This document shows, in pieces, positions 7,724 through 16,000 of a stretch of DNA of 64,000 nucleotides. This stretch comes from Planctomycetota bacterium (GTDB lineage: Bacteria > Planctomycetota > Brocadiia > SM23-32 > JAKLEA01): NCBI GenBank assembly GCA_022711755.1, contig JAKLEA010000014.1:1-64000 (forward strand), written 5' to 3'. The notes below the pieces were generated by a model, which was not told where the DNA came from, searched no databases, and saw only the letters and a program-made list of their open reading frames with translations. The position numbers and the translations under genes are program-made. Numbering within the stretch: position 1 is the stretch's first letter; every line of letters starts with the position of its first letter.

Positions 7724-9397
7724 ATGAGCACCCATGTCATCACCACAAACAGCGTTGACGGCGCCTGCGCCGCAGCCGCCGTTCTCTTGAAGCGCCCCGA
7801 CGCCGACATCCAGATAACCAGCCAGTACGCTGTCGGCAAGACCCTGGGAAGCATACTCGACCAGAATGACCAATCGCCCTGTGTGCACATCTGCGGGGTC
7901 GGCCTGGCGGGGGGTGAGGAGGACAGTATTGGCATGAGGGCGGACGTGGCGGCCAAACTCTCCCGAATACGCGGGATGGGCGGCAAGACCGTCTGGCACT
8001 GCGGGCGGAACTACATGGACGTCCATCAGAAGAGCCTTTCCGAGGTCTGCGAGGTAGTCTTCGACGCCGCCAAAGCGACGAACACTGCTGCTGTGCTGGC
8101 CTATTTGAACCTCGGCAGCCATGCGAGAGCGGAGCTTCTTCTGTCCCTGGCCGATGAATACTGGACCAGCCGCATTGACGGGCCAGATCACCAGTTCTGG
8201 CACGATCTGATTGACCTTTCACGGGAGCGTTACTTCGGAGAGGGAGACCGCGAACACGCCGTCAGAACCATCAGGAAGCTGTCCGGAACAATCGAATATA
8301 CCGCTGAGGAGATGCAGCGGGATACCAAGGAGATTGAACAACACGAGAGGTTCGGCTTCCACTACGCGCTTCTCGGCTCAAGCGAACAAATGGTTCGGCT
8401 GCGCAAAGAGATCATCAACGTGGCGCAGACGGACAAGCACGTCCTGATCGTGGGTCCCGTCGGCTCTGGAAAGGAGTTTGTGGCGTGCGCCATGTGGAAG
8501 CGGGGGGCCAGAAGGGGCAAGCCATTCGAGAAGGTCAATTGCGCGGAGTTCGTCGGTGATTCCCGGGAGGCGGGCATACGTCTCTTTGGCTCCAGAGGCG
8601 GCGAGGAAGGCACAATCGAAGGCGTTTTCGAGAAGGCCAGGAACGGCACGGTGTTCCTTCGCAATGTGGATGAACTGCCGCTCGAGATCCAGAGCAGGCT
8701 CCTGCTCCTGGTGGAGGAAGGGGCGTTCCGCCCCGTTGGCGCGCGCGAGAAAGTGGACACCCATGCCCGTATCATCGCGTCAACCAGCAGGGATCTGGCT
8801 GTTGATGAAAGGTTCAGGCGGGACCTTTACTACAGACTCGGTGTGGTCAGGATACAGGTTCCGTCATTCCGGGAACGGATTGACAGCAATCCGTCGGACG
8901 CATGGGTCGTCGGAGACGGGATACTTGGGGAGATGGGACAGAACGGACTTAGCCTGTCGGAGAGAGATCGCCAGGCGGTACTGGAGTACGACTGGCCCGG
9001 CAACGTGGCTGAGTACAAGGGCGTTCTGACCCACGCGGCATTTTCCCGCAGACCAGTCTGGGAGATACTCGAAGGGACCGGGGGCCTTTCACATGCGGTC
9101 AGACACCGAGAAGCGATGTATAGCGCAATGCAGGAGTCACCCGCGCGTCAGGCTGCCTGCCATGCCTCTCCGCCCGAGAACCGGGAGCCTGTAGAAGGGA
9201 TGGAAAGCCTGCCGGACGAAGCATCAGAAGGTCCCCTTACGCCAATCTATAGCAAGGAAGATGTAATTACAGACAACGACATCCGCAAGCTCTACATGAA
9301 ACAGGTGTGGGAGATCTGCGGGCGGAACTATCGCGATGCAGCAAGACGGCTTGATGTATCCGAGAACACGCTCAGGAAGTACCTGAGGATGCCCTGA
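7724..9397 (+). CDS. DHH-like/AAA+ (sigma-54-activator-like)/Fis-HTH fusion with degenerate ATPase motifs
   Basis: 557 residues. Residues 1-200 resemble a DHH phosphoesterase domain (ITTNSVDGACAAAAVL at 6-21 keeps the DG of motif I), but the HxD and DHH motifs are not intact, suggesting a ligand-sensing or inactive version. Residues 215-445 are the AAA+ domain of bacterial enhancer-binding proteins: Walker A GPVGSGKE (244-251), ARIIASTSRDL (348-358) and arginine-finger region FRRDLYYRL (364-372). Three hallmarks are lost: the GAFTGA loop is EEGTIEG, Walker B LFLDEI is VFLRNVDE, and sensor II WPGNVRE is WPGNVAE. A Fis-type HTH closes the protein (529-557, YRDAARRLDVSENTLRKYL). It probably binds DNA but is unlikely to remodel sigma-54 holoenzyme. 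Its position before the ARPP-1/vWA genes suggests a regulator or sensor of that cluster. Confidence 0.8.
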   Translation: MSTHVITTNSVDGACAAAAVLLKRPDADIQITSQYAVGKTLGSILDQNDQSPCVHICGVGLAGGEEDSIGMRADVAAKLSRIRGMGGKTVWHCGRNYMDVHQKSLSEVCEVVFDAAKATNTAAVLAYLNLGSHARAELLLSLADEYWTSRIDGPDHQFWHDLIDLSRERYFGEGDREHAVRTIRKLSGTIEYTAEEMQRDTKEIEQHERFGFHYALLGSSEQMVRLRKEIINVAQTDKHVLIVGPVGSGKEFVACAMWKRGARRGKPFEKVNCAEFVGDSREAGIRLFGSRGGEEGTIEGVFEKARNGTVFLRNVDELPLEIQSRLLLLVEEGAFRPVGAREKVDTHARIIASTSRDLAVDERFRRDLYYRLGVVRIQVPSFRERIDSNPSDAWVVGDGILGEMGQNGLSLSERDRQAVLEYDWPGNVAEYKGVLTHAAFSRRPVWEILEGTGGLSHAVRHREAMYSAMQESPARQAACHASPPENREPVEGMESLPDEASEGPLTPIYSKEDVITDNDIRKLYMKQVWEICGRNYRDAARRLDVSENTLRKYLRMP

Positions 9398-9560
9398 GCC
9401 CATCGGGCACGCGCCCATCATTTCCTGCGCGCATCTACCGCAACAGGCAGATGACGGGGGAATCGTTCTCAAAATATTCGCTATTTTTCTGACAATTTGT
9501 GCTTGGACGGCAGGAAACTCATATAGAAATGCCGCCGTAGTATCGGCGTATATTATTTGA

Positions 9561-9581
9561 TATCAATCACTTAGATTGATA
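9561..9581. promoter_or_regulatory. Perfect 8-bp inverted repeat, candidate operator
   Basis: TATCAATC (9561-9568), ACTTA, GATTGATA (9574-9581). It sits in the 388-bp gap after the HTH protein and 57 bp upstream of a -35 box. Position and symmetry fit a dimeric HTH binding site, possibly for the upstream Fis-HTH protein (inference). Confidence 0.55.
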
Positions 9582-9638
9582 GAAGCCACTCCGGGCAGAT
9601 CATTTATTTACTGCGCAGAGAAATATTTGCTTTTTCCC

Positions 9639-9666
9639 TTGACATATTCTGACGTGGTGTTATATT
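9639..9666 (+). promoter_or_regulatory. Strong sigma-70-type promoter for the 9786 gene and downstream cluster
   Basis: Perfect TTGACA at 9639-9644, 16-nt spacer, TATATT at 9661-9666 (five of six). It leaves a leader of roughly 110 nt before the ATG at 9786, which has RBS AGGAAGAAGGAG. Within the leader, GGAGCCTGTCACGAGGCTC and neighbouring bases could form a small hairpin. Confidence 0.65.
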
Positions 9667-9785
9667 ACGGGCAGTGATGAGCAGATGTTGATGCGCAGGT
9701 GCTCAGCATTTGAGGCCGCAAGGAATCGGGAGCCTGTCACGAGGCTCGGTGACAAAGGTAGTTCATCAGGAAGAAGGAGCTGGAC

Positions 9786-10163
9786 ATGGCGATCACGGCA
9801 GACAGGTTCATGGACCTCAACGGGTTGAGTGAGCTGAGGATTACGGGACACGCGCTGGACCGCATCCAAGAGCAGGTCGGGTGCGAGGTCAGGGCGGACG
9901 ACATCGCCGATACCTTCCTGTCGTCCAGGCAGGTAAAGCCGCCCGAGATGCTCATCCTCGGATACCGTCCGAAGTACGGAACTAGGAAGAGCAGCGGAGA
10001 GAAGTCGTGGTACTTCCGATTCCTCTTCAAGGCATGGGAGTTCATCGCGGTGCTCAGCCAGAAAGGGGACGGACAGATCAAGTGGGTGACAACCTATGCC
10101 CGCAACCCCCAGAACGACGCGCTGCGGCTGCTGGACTTTGACGAACTGATGCCGGCGGCGTGA
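9786..10163 (+). CDS. Small basic protein of unknown function, possibly BECR/DUF4258-like
   Basis: 125 residues with a good RBS and its own promoter. The pattern ITGHALDRIQEQ (residues 19-30), then DIADTFLSSRQ, then WYFRFLFKAWEFIAVLSQKG and IKWVTTYARN is reminiscent of small DUF4258-like or BECR-fold nuclease/toxin domains, which start with a His-Arg helix followed by a meander of strands. This likeness is from pattern only and is weak. It is the first gene of the ARPP-1/vWA cluster and lies just downstream of the candidate operator. Confidence 0.7.
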   Translation: MAITADRFMDLNGLSELRITGHALDRIQEQVGCEVRADDIADTFLSSRQVKPPEMLILGYRPKYGTRKSSGEKSWYFRFLFKAWEFIAVLSQKGDGQIKWVTTYARNPQNDALRLLDFDELMPAA

Positions 10164-10191
10164 GGAAAGACGATGAATGCCTTCTGGGCTA

Positions 10192-10275
10192 ATGGCGCAC
10201 GAGACGCCGCCCGTGGAGATCGGGCTGGATGAGATCTTCTCGGAGGCCCGTGAGCGGGTCTGTCAGAGCGCCTGA
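10192..10275 (+). other. Tiny open frame, possible leader or gene relic
   Basis: 27 codons (MAHETPPVEIGLDEIFSEAR then ERVCQSA) in the 160-bp gap before the ARPP-1 gene. No convincing RBS and no recognised family; it reads like a normal protein segment, so it may be a relic. Confidence 0.2.
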
Positions 10276-10323
10276 ATCGAACCGTAGAAGATTGTGAGAC
10301 CTTTTTACTCTGGAGAGACGCAG

Positions 10324-11250
10324 ATGAACGAGAACATCAGTCAGATCGTGAATCAGGTCGAGGTGGGGAACCCCATAGAGATGGGCGCGTTGACGGTATT
10401 TCCCCTGAGGTGGCGTCAGGAACGGGCCGGGCAGGACCAGGTGGTCGTTCTGGACGAGGGGCTGGGGACCGGCAAGGTTCTGGTCGAGGAGATCTCGGAG
10501 GGGGGCAGCGTGCCTGAACTCTCCGTTCAGAACAACCTCGACCAGGACCTCTTTATCCTCGAGGGCGAGGAGGTCAGGGGCGCAAGACAGAACCGTGTCC
10601 TGAACATCTCCGTCTGCATCGGGGCGAAATCGAAGGTCATGATCCCCGTCACCTGCGTCGAGCAGGGGCGGTGGCATTACAAGGGCAGAAGGTTCAGTTC
10701 GGGCAGCCGGGCCAGCTGGAAGATGCGCAAGGACTCGTCCAAGTCCGTCAGCGAGTCACTCAAGCATCGCGGCGTGTTCAGGTCCGACCAGGCGAAGATG
10801 TGGATGAACGTGGACATGGAGCTTAGGGACAAGAAGGCCATGAGTCCCACCCGCGCCTACTCGGACGCTTTTGACGCAGTGGAGCGCGACATCGAGGCAT
10901 CGCTTGACAGGAATGCCGAACTGCCGTCGGGCACGGCCGGCGTGGTGGTTGCCCTGGCGGGGAAGGTTGTGTCCGCCGAGTTGTTCGGCTCTCCGTCCCT
11001 TTTTGCCAGGATGCGGGACAAGCTGTTCAGGTCATACGCCTTCGACGCGTGGGGGATCGAGAAGGATCACAAGCGTCCGGGGCGCGAGGAGGTCGAGGGC
11101 TTCCTGAAGAAGGCGGAGACCATGGAGGCCATCCCGCGCAAATCCCCCGGCAAGGGGGAACAGATCCGCCTGGACGGTCGGGATGTCACAGGCGGGGCGC
11201 TGGTCGTTGATGACGAGCTGGCCTACGCCTGCCTGATGTCGTCGGATTAG
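10324..11250 (+). CDS. ARPP-1 (DUF6569) family protein
   Basis: 308 residues. The ARPP-1 signature is clear: ENxxxQDLFILEGEEVRGARQNRVLN-type strand and turn at residues 70-96, followed by IPVTCVEQGRWHY at 107-119 and an aromatic-rich helix. ARPP-1 domains were named for association with ADP-ribosylglycohydrolase and rhodanese-phosphatase proteins; the biochemical activity is unknown and a role in nucleotide or ADP-ribose-linked conflict systems has been proposed. Here the phosphatase and an ARG remnant lie 3-4 kb upstream, matching that association. The start is the ATG at 10324 with GGAGAGACGC before it; a start at 10294 would add ten residues without an RBS. Confidence 0.85.
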   Translation: MNENISQIVNQVEVGNPIEMGALTVFPLRWRQERAGQDQVVVLDEGLGTGKVLVEEISEGGSVPELSVQNNLDQDLFILEGEEVRGARQNRVLNISVCIGAKSKVMIPVTCVEQGRWHYKGRRFSSGSRASWKMRKDSSKSVSESLKHRGVFRSDQAKMWMNVDMELRDKKAMSPTRAYSDAFDAVERDIEASLDRNAELPSGTAGVVVALAGKVVSAELFGSPSLFARMRDKLFRSYAFDAWGIEKDHKRPGREEVEGFLKKAETMEAIPRKSPGKGEQIRLDGRDVTGGALVVDDELAYACLMSSD

Positions 11251-11460
11251 GGCGACGCCTGCCCGAATTAGGGCGTGGGATGAGATGCCGCCGTGTCTTC
11301 CCTGAGGAGACTCGGCGCTCTCATCCGTGGTGACACTGACGGGACATGCGGCCCGCATGCGCGGTCTGCATCGGCGAAGTCGCGTGGAAGCAAATGTGAT
11401 AACGGGTTCCGTTCGCCGCGACATGGTGTTGCGGCGCGGAACACATAAGGAGAGGCTGAG

Positions 11461-12156
11461 ATGAATAACAATCTCACCGAAATCGTCTGTATCGTGGATC
11501 GTTCGGGCTCGATGAGCTCTGTCCGAGAGGACGCTGTGGCCGGGTTCAACAGCTTTCTGGGCGACCAGAAGAATCAACCCGGGGACGCAAACATCACCCT
11601 CGTGCTGTTCAACGATGGTTACGATGTCGTCCATGACGGCAGGCCCATTGCGGGTGTTGATCCGCTCAATGATCAGACCTACGTGCCAAACGGTTGCACC
11701 GCCCTGCTGGACGCCGTGGGACGAAGCATTGACGACGTGGGCAAGCGCCTGGCAGCGACGCCCGAGGACGAACGTCCGGGAAAGGTCATCGTGGCGATCC
11801 TGACCGACGGTCTGGAGAACGCCAGCACGGACTACACCCGTGAGCGCGTGTTTGAGATGATCAGTCACCAGCATGAGACATACAGCTGGGAGTTCATCTT
11901 CCTTGCCGCCAACCAGGACGCGATTGCCGAGGGCGGGAAGATCGGCATCAAGTCCGACAACTCCATGAACTTCGCGGCAAGCGGGGAAGGCACAAAGGAA
12001 GCCTGCTTGTGCATGAGCGACGCCGTCATGGGGTTCAGGACGACGGGCAAAACCGGCGACTGGAAGAAGATGCACAAGCGCGTGCCGGGCAGCCACAGGC
12101 GGAGCCGCAGCAGGACTCCGAGTCAGGGACAGACCAATGGCAATAACGGTCAATGA
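11461..12156 (+). CDS. vWA-domain protein
   Basis: 231 residues. A von Willebrand A domain fills residues 5-195: MIDAS motif DRSGSMS at 13-19, Thr80 in NGCTALLDA and Asp116 in LTDGLENA. The RBS AAGGAGAGG precedes the ATG. The basic, low-complexity tail (SHRRSRSRTPSQGQ) follows the domain. No signal peptide, so it is cytosolic. Single-domain vWA proteins of this type are often partners of AAA+ proteins or of metal-dependent assembly in conflict and stress systems. The 3' end overlaps the next small gene by 20 bp, indicating translational coupling. Confidence 0.88.
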   Translation: MNNNLTEIVCIVDRSGSMSSVREDAVAGFNSFLGDQKNQPGDANITLVLFNDGYDVVHDGRPIAGVDPLNDQTYVPNGCTALLDAVGRSIDDVGKRLAATPEDERPGKVIVAILTDGLENASTDYTRERVFEMISHQHETYSWEFIFLAANQDAIAEGGKIGIKSDNSMNFAASGEGTKEACLCMSDAVMGFRTTGKTGDWKKMHKRVPGSHRRSRSRTPSQGQTNGNNGQ

Positions 12157-12298
12157 CTTCATCCGCGTGGTGAAGGGCTACATCACCGACCGCTTCCTGG
12201 AGGCGGGGCATCCGGATGGTCTGGAACCGGAGGAGATCGAAAGCATGGGGCTTGCGATCTCTTCCGACCAGGCCGACGAAGACAATCCGTCACAGTGA
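12137..12298 (+). CDS. 53-residue protein, N-terminus similar to the 12311 product
   Basis: Begins MAITVNDFIRVVKGYITDRF and ends in an acidic tail (EEIESMGLAISSDQADED). It starts inside the 3' end of the vWA gene and ends 12 bp before the next gene. Its first 24 residues align without gaps to MAVTIDDVINETKDFLTEGF of the downstream gene (about 9 identities), suggesting a truncated paralogue. No family recognised. Confidence 0.55.
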   Translation: MAITVNDFIRVVKGYITDRFLEAGHPDGLEPEEIESMGLAISSDQADEDNPSQ

Positions 12299-12310
12299 AG
12301 GAGAAGTCGG

Positions 12311-12673
12311 ATGGCAGTCACAATTGATGATGTCATAAACGAAACGAAGGACTTTCTGACGGAGGGGTTTCAGAAGCACGGTAGAGTCCGTCCCACGGTC
12401 TATCTCTTCACCAGCGATTCAAGGCTCTTTCCTTTGCCGCCAACAAGGGGCATGGGTATGATGGAGGTCGAAAGAAGGGTGGCCGCCTTCCGCCGATTCT
12501 GCAACATGGTTCAGGCTGAAGCCCTCCTGCACTTCTATCTTGCTCGCGTGGGGAATCCGGAGGACGTAGAAGCCGATAAGGACGGAGCCGATGCGGCCCG
12601 CCTGCATGACAGGGAATGCCTGGTTCTTGAGATTGAGACCAGGCAAGAGCACTACTGTTTCGTCTGGCTGTAA
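12311..12673 (+). CDS. 120-residue protein of unknown function in the vWA cluster
   Basis: RBS GAAGGAGAAG precedes the ATG. The N-terminal helix MAVTIDDVINETKDFL resembles the start of the preceding small protein. The middle VRPTVYLFTSDSRLFPLP and the end CLVLEIETRQEHYCFVWL look like edge strands of an alpha/beta fold. Cytosolic, no known motif. It is part of a tightly packed run with the vWA gene. Confidence 0.7.
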   Translation: MAVTIDDVINETKDFLTEGFQKHGRVRPTVYLFTSDSRLFPLPPTRGMGMMEVERRVAAFRRFCNMVQAEALLHFYLARVGNPEDVEADKDGADAARLHDRECLVLEIETRQEHYCFVWL

Positions 12674-12676
12674 AGG

Positions 12677-12832
12677 GTGAAGAAAAAAGCCGATGGAAAC
12701 GAGATGAGCTGGCATGGGACATTCAAGACCACGAAGGATGACAGCAGACGGCTGGCAGTGGCTTTGGGAGTTTCACTGCGCGGAGTTCCCAAATTGCATG
12801 ACGATCTTACGCAGTTCGTCGCCAGAGCGTAG
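12677..12832 (+). CDS. 51-residue basic protein
   Basis: A GTG at 12677, 3 bp after the preceding stop and behind TAAAGG, opens MKKKADGNEMSWHGTFKTTK followed by an Arg/Lys-rich helix and LRGVPKLHDDLTQFVARA. An internal ATG at 12704 gives a 42-residue form. Spacing supports coupling to the upstream gene; function unknown. Confidence 0.4.
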   Translation: MKKKADGNEMSWHGTFKTTKDDSRRLAVALGVSLRGVPKLHDDLTQFVARA

Positions 12833-12875
12833 CGACACATTCAAGCGTTTTTTTTATAAGACGGGAGCGTAACAC

Positions 12876-13076
12876 ATGATCTTTGCCCACACGGCCGACT
12901 GGCAGATGGGGATGAAGGCATTGAGCGCCGGGGACAAGGCCGGCGAAGTCCGCAAGGAGCGGATCGAGGCCGCTGACAGGCTGCAGATACTGATACTCAC
13001 CTGCCATCCCGAGCGCTACGCCGGGCTTTCCGATGTGGAGCGGTTCAATCTCGAAGAGATACTTTCGAAGTCCTGA
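12876..13076 (+). pseudogene. Fused relic: N-terminus of SbcD-like nuclease joined to C-terminus of SbcC-like ATPase
   Basis: 66 codons. Residues 1-36 (MIFAHTADWQMGMKA, then GEVRKERIEAADR) match the first strand and helix of Mre11/SbcD/YhaO metallophosphoesterases, including the HTADWQxGM metal-site start. Residues 36-66 (LQILILTCHPERYAGLSD and NLEEIL) match the last strand of SbcC/YhaN-type ABC ATPases, where the conserved His switch sits in LTCHPE. The two pieces are in frame with about 1.2 kb of nuclease and over 2 kb of ATPase missing between them. It lies directly upstream of addB/addA-like genes, the place such a pair would occupy. It is either a real deletion or an assembly collapse. 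Confidence 0.7.
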
Positions 13077-13093
13077 CGGCATGGGGAGATGAC

Positions 13094-16000
13094 ATGAACG
13101 AAGGGCAGATGAACACATTCATTGCTGGATTGAGGCGCATCTGCGCCGAGCGGCTGCTTGACGAGAAGCGGCTGATCGCCCCGAACATCCGCGTCGGCTA
13201 CCAGTGGACGCGGTCCGTGGTCAGGGGCGGCCAGGCGGTTGTGAACTGCCGCGTCATGACAATGACGAGCCTTGCGATGGAGCTTGCCGCCGATGAGATA
13301 CAGACCAGGGGGCTGAGGATACCGGGGCGTCGGATGATGGAAGCCCTCTGCGACAGCGTGTTCAGCCGATTGCAGGCGCGCGGGGGAGGCTACCTTTCCA
13401 GGCTCCAGTCCAGCCAGGGGTTGACGGAGACGATAGCCAGGACGGTGCGGGACATGAGGCTGGCGGGGCTGACGCCGCCCGATCTTGACAAGCCCGCGTT
13501 CGAGCGACCCGACAAGGCGGGGGAGATCAGGGAGCTTCTTGAGGCCTACTGCGATGAGCTGGGAAGGCGCGGGTTCGCCGACCATGCCGACGCGCTGAGA
13601 ATGGCGGCGGAAGCGGTCAAGAGACGATACGGCAGGGACGGGGATGGAAGCGGGGACGAATGTCCCCTCTTCATCATGCCGCAGGACATGCTGGAGCGCC
13701 TTGGCAGACTCGAGTCCGATCTCTGGAGGGCAATACCGGAGGAGCGGAAGGTACTTGTCCCTGTGGATGCGGCGGGGACGCTTCCAGAGGGGGACTGCCC
13801 CGACATCGCCCTGCTCAGGATGATGAAGACACCTTCCGAGGCGCCGCAGCCGAGGAGGGACGGCACAGTCCGCTTCCGGAGAATGATAGGCGAGGTCAAC
13901 GAGGTCAGGGATGTTATCAGAACCTGCATCTCCGAGAGCATCCCGTATGACGAGGTCGAGGTCATCCACACCGACTCCGAGACCTACATCCCGATGCTCT
14001 TCGAGGAGGCGTGCAGGTACCACGCCGATCCCCCGGGGCAACCGCCCGTCACCTTCGCTGAAGGCATACCAATCGGCTATTCGAGACCGGGCAGGGCGTT
14101 CAGGGCGTGGACGGACTGGATACGCGGGAACTTCCCCCAGGCGACGCTGGTCAGGATGGTGCAGGACGGACTTCTCCTGATACCCGAGGCCGATGAGGGT
14201 GATCCAGCCAGAGGGCTGGACTGTTCCAGGCTCGGCACGATACTCAGGGCGGTAAAGATCGGATTCGGGGCCGACCGTTACCTGATGATGATTGACAAGG
14301 AGTTGAACGCCGTCGAACTCGAACTGAGGGACGGGGAACGAGTTGACCCCGAAGAGAGAGACGAAAAGCGGGAGGACAAGAGGCGCAAGCTTGAACTCAA
14401 GAGTGGCGCGCTGAAGAGACTCAGGACGCTCTGCGAAGGGCTTATCGCCGTCATTCCGAAAGACAACGGACAGATAGCGGCTCTTGAAAGTGCAAGGGAC
14501 TTCCTTGAGAACCGATGCAGCAAGGCCTCGATGCTGGACAACTACGCACGAAAGCGGCTGCTTGACGAGATACGGGAGCTCTCGGACTGCGTGCGGGAAA
14601 GGGGCGAGATTGCGGGACTCGATATCTGGGCATGGCTGTCCTCTCTTTCATCCGAACTGACCATCTGCGGACAGGGGCCTCGCCCGGGATGCATCTATGT
14701 CTCGGACATCGAGACGGGAGGGCATTCGGGTAGGAAGCACACGTTCATCATCGGCATGGACGACACCCGCTTCCCCGGCGGCGGGAGACAGGACCCGCTG
14801 CTGCTGGACAACGAGAGGAAGGAACTGTCCGATGGTCTCGCCACATCTGAGGCGGGGGTGGCCAGGCGCGTGGAGGGGTTTCACAACCTGCTTGCCAGGC
14901 TTTGCGGGGCAGTGACGATGAGCTACTGCTCCCGCAGCCTTGCCGACGATCGCGACATGTTCCCCAGCAGCGAGTTCATGTCCGCGTTCAGAGCGGCCAC
15001 GGGCATTCACGACGCCGACCAGAACAGCATAGCGCAGGCGCTCAGCCCGCCGGTGTCCTTTGCCCCTGAGACTGAAGGAGGATGCGCCGCGGCGGACGAG
15101 TGGTGGCTGGTCAGGCTGAGGGGCGGAAAGACGGTAGCGGACGCCGAGTCTCTGATAGCGGACATCTATCCCAATCTCGGACGCGGATTCAAGGCCAGGG
15201 ACGCGCGAGACAGCGACAGGTTCACAGAGTATGACGGGCATGTGCCCGAGGCAGGGAGGGACAGGAACCCCTCGAAGCCCGACGGGCATCTGCTGTCTTC
15301 AAGCCAGCTTGAGATGCTGGGGCATTGCCCGATGGAGTTCTTCCTGAAGCATATCCTCGGGGTGGAGCCGCCGGAGGAACTCGAGGTTGACCCCGCCGTC
15401 TGGCTCGACCCGAGGCAGAAGGGAAGTTTTATTCATGACCTCTTCTGCGAGTTCATGAGAGGGCTTGTCTCGGAGGGGCTGAAACCCGAGCTAGAACGGG
15501 ACCGGGAGAGGCTGCGGGGCATGCTCGACAGGAAGATTGACGAGTACAGGGAACTCGCGCCGCCGCCGAGCGAGGAGGTGTTCAGGATCGAATGCAACGA
15601 GCTGCGCAACATGGCAGATACATTCCTGCGCAGCGAAGAGGAGATGCCGGGCATCCCCAGGTGGTTCGAGGTTTGCATAGGCATGAAGCCCGACGGGGAG
15701 CCGTCGGAGCTTGAGCGGGCCGAGCCGGTCTGGATGGAACTGCCCGACAGAACCCGTATCAGGATTCGTGGGATAGTTGACAGGATAGACGAGGTCGCGG
15801 GCTCGAAGGGGAAGCGGTTCAACATCTGGGACTACAAGACGGGCAGCGCCTGGAAGTACAACCAGAACCCCCCCTTCGACCATGGACGGGTGGTACAGAA
15901 CGCGCTCTACGTCAGGCTGGTCGGCCATGTTCTGAAGGAAAAGCGGGGACCCGAAGCGAAGGTCGAGCAGTTCGGATACTTCTTCCCTGGCAGTCGCGAG

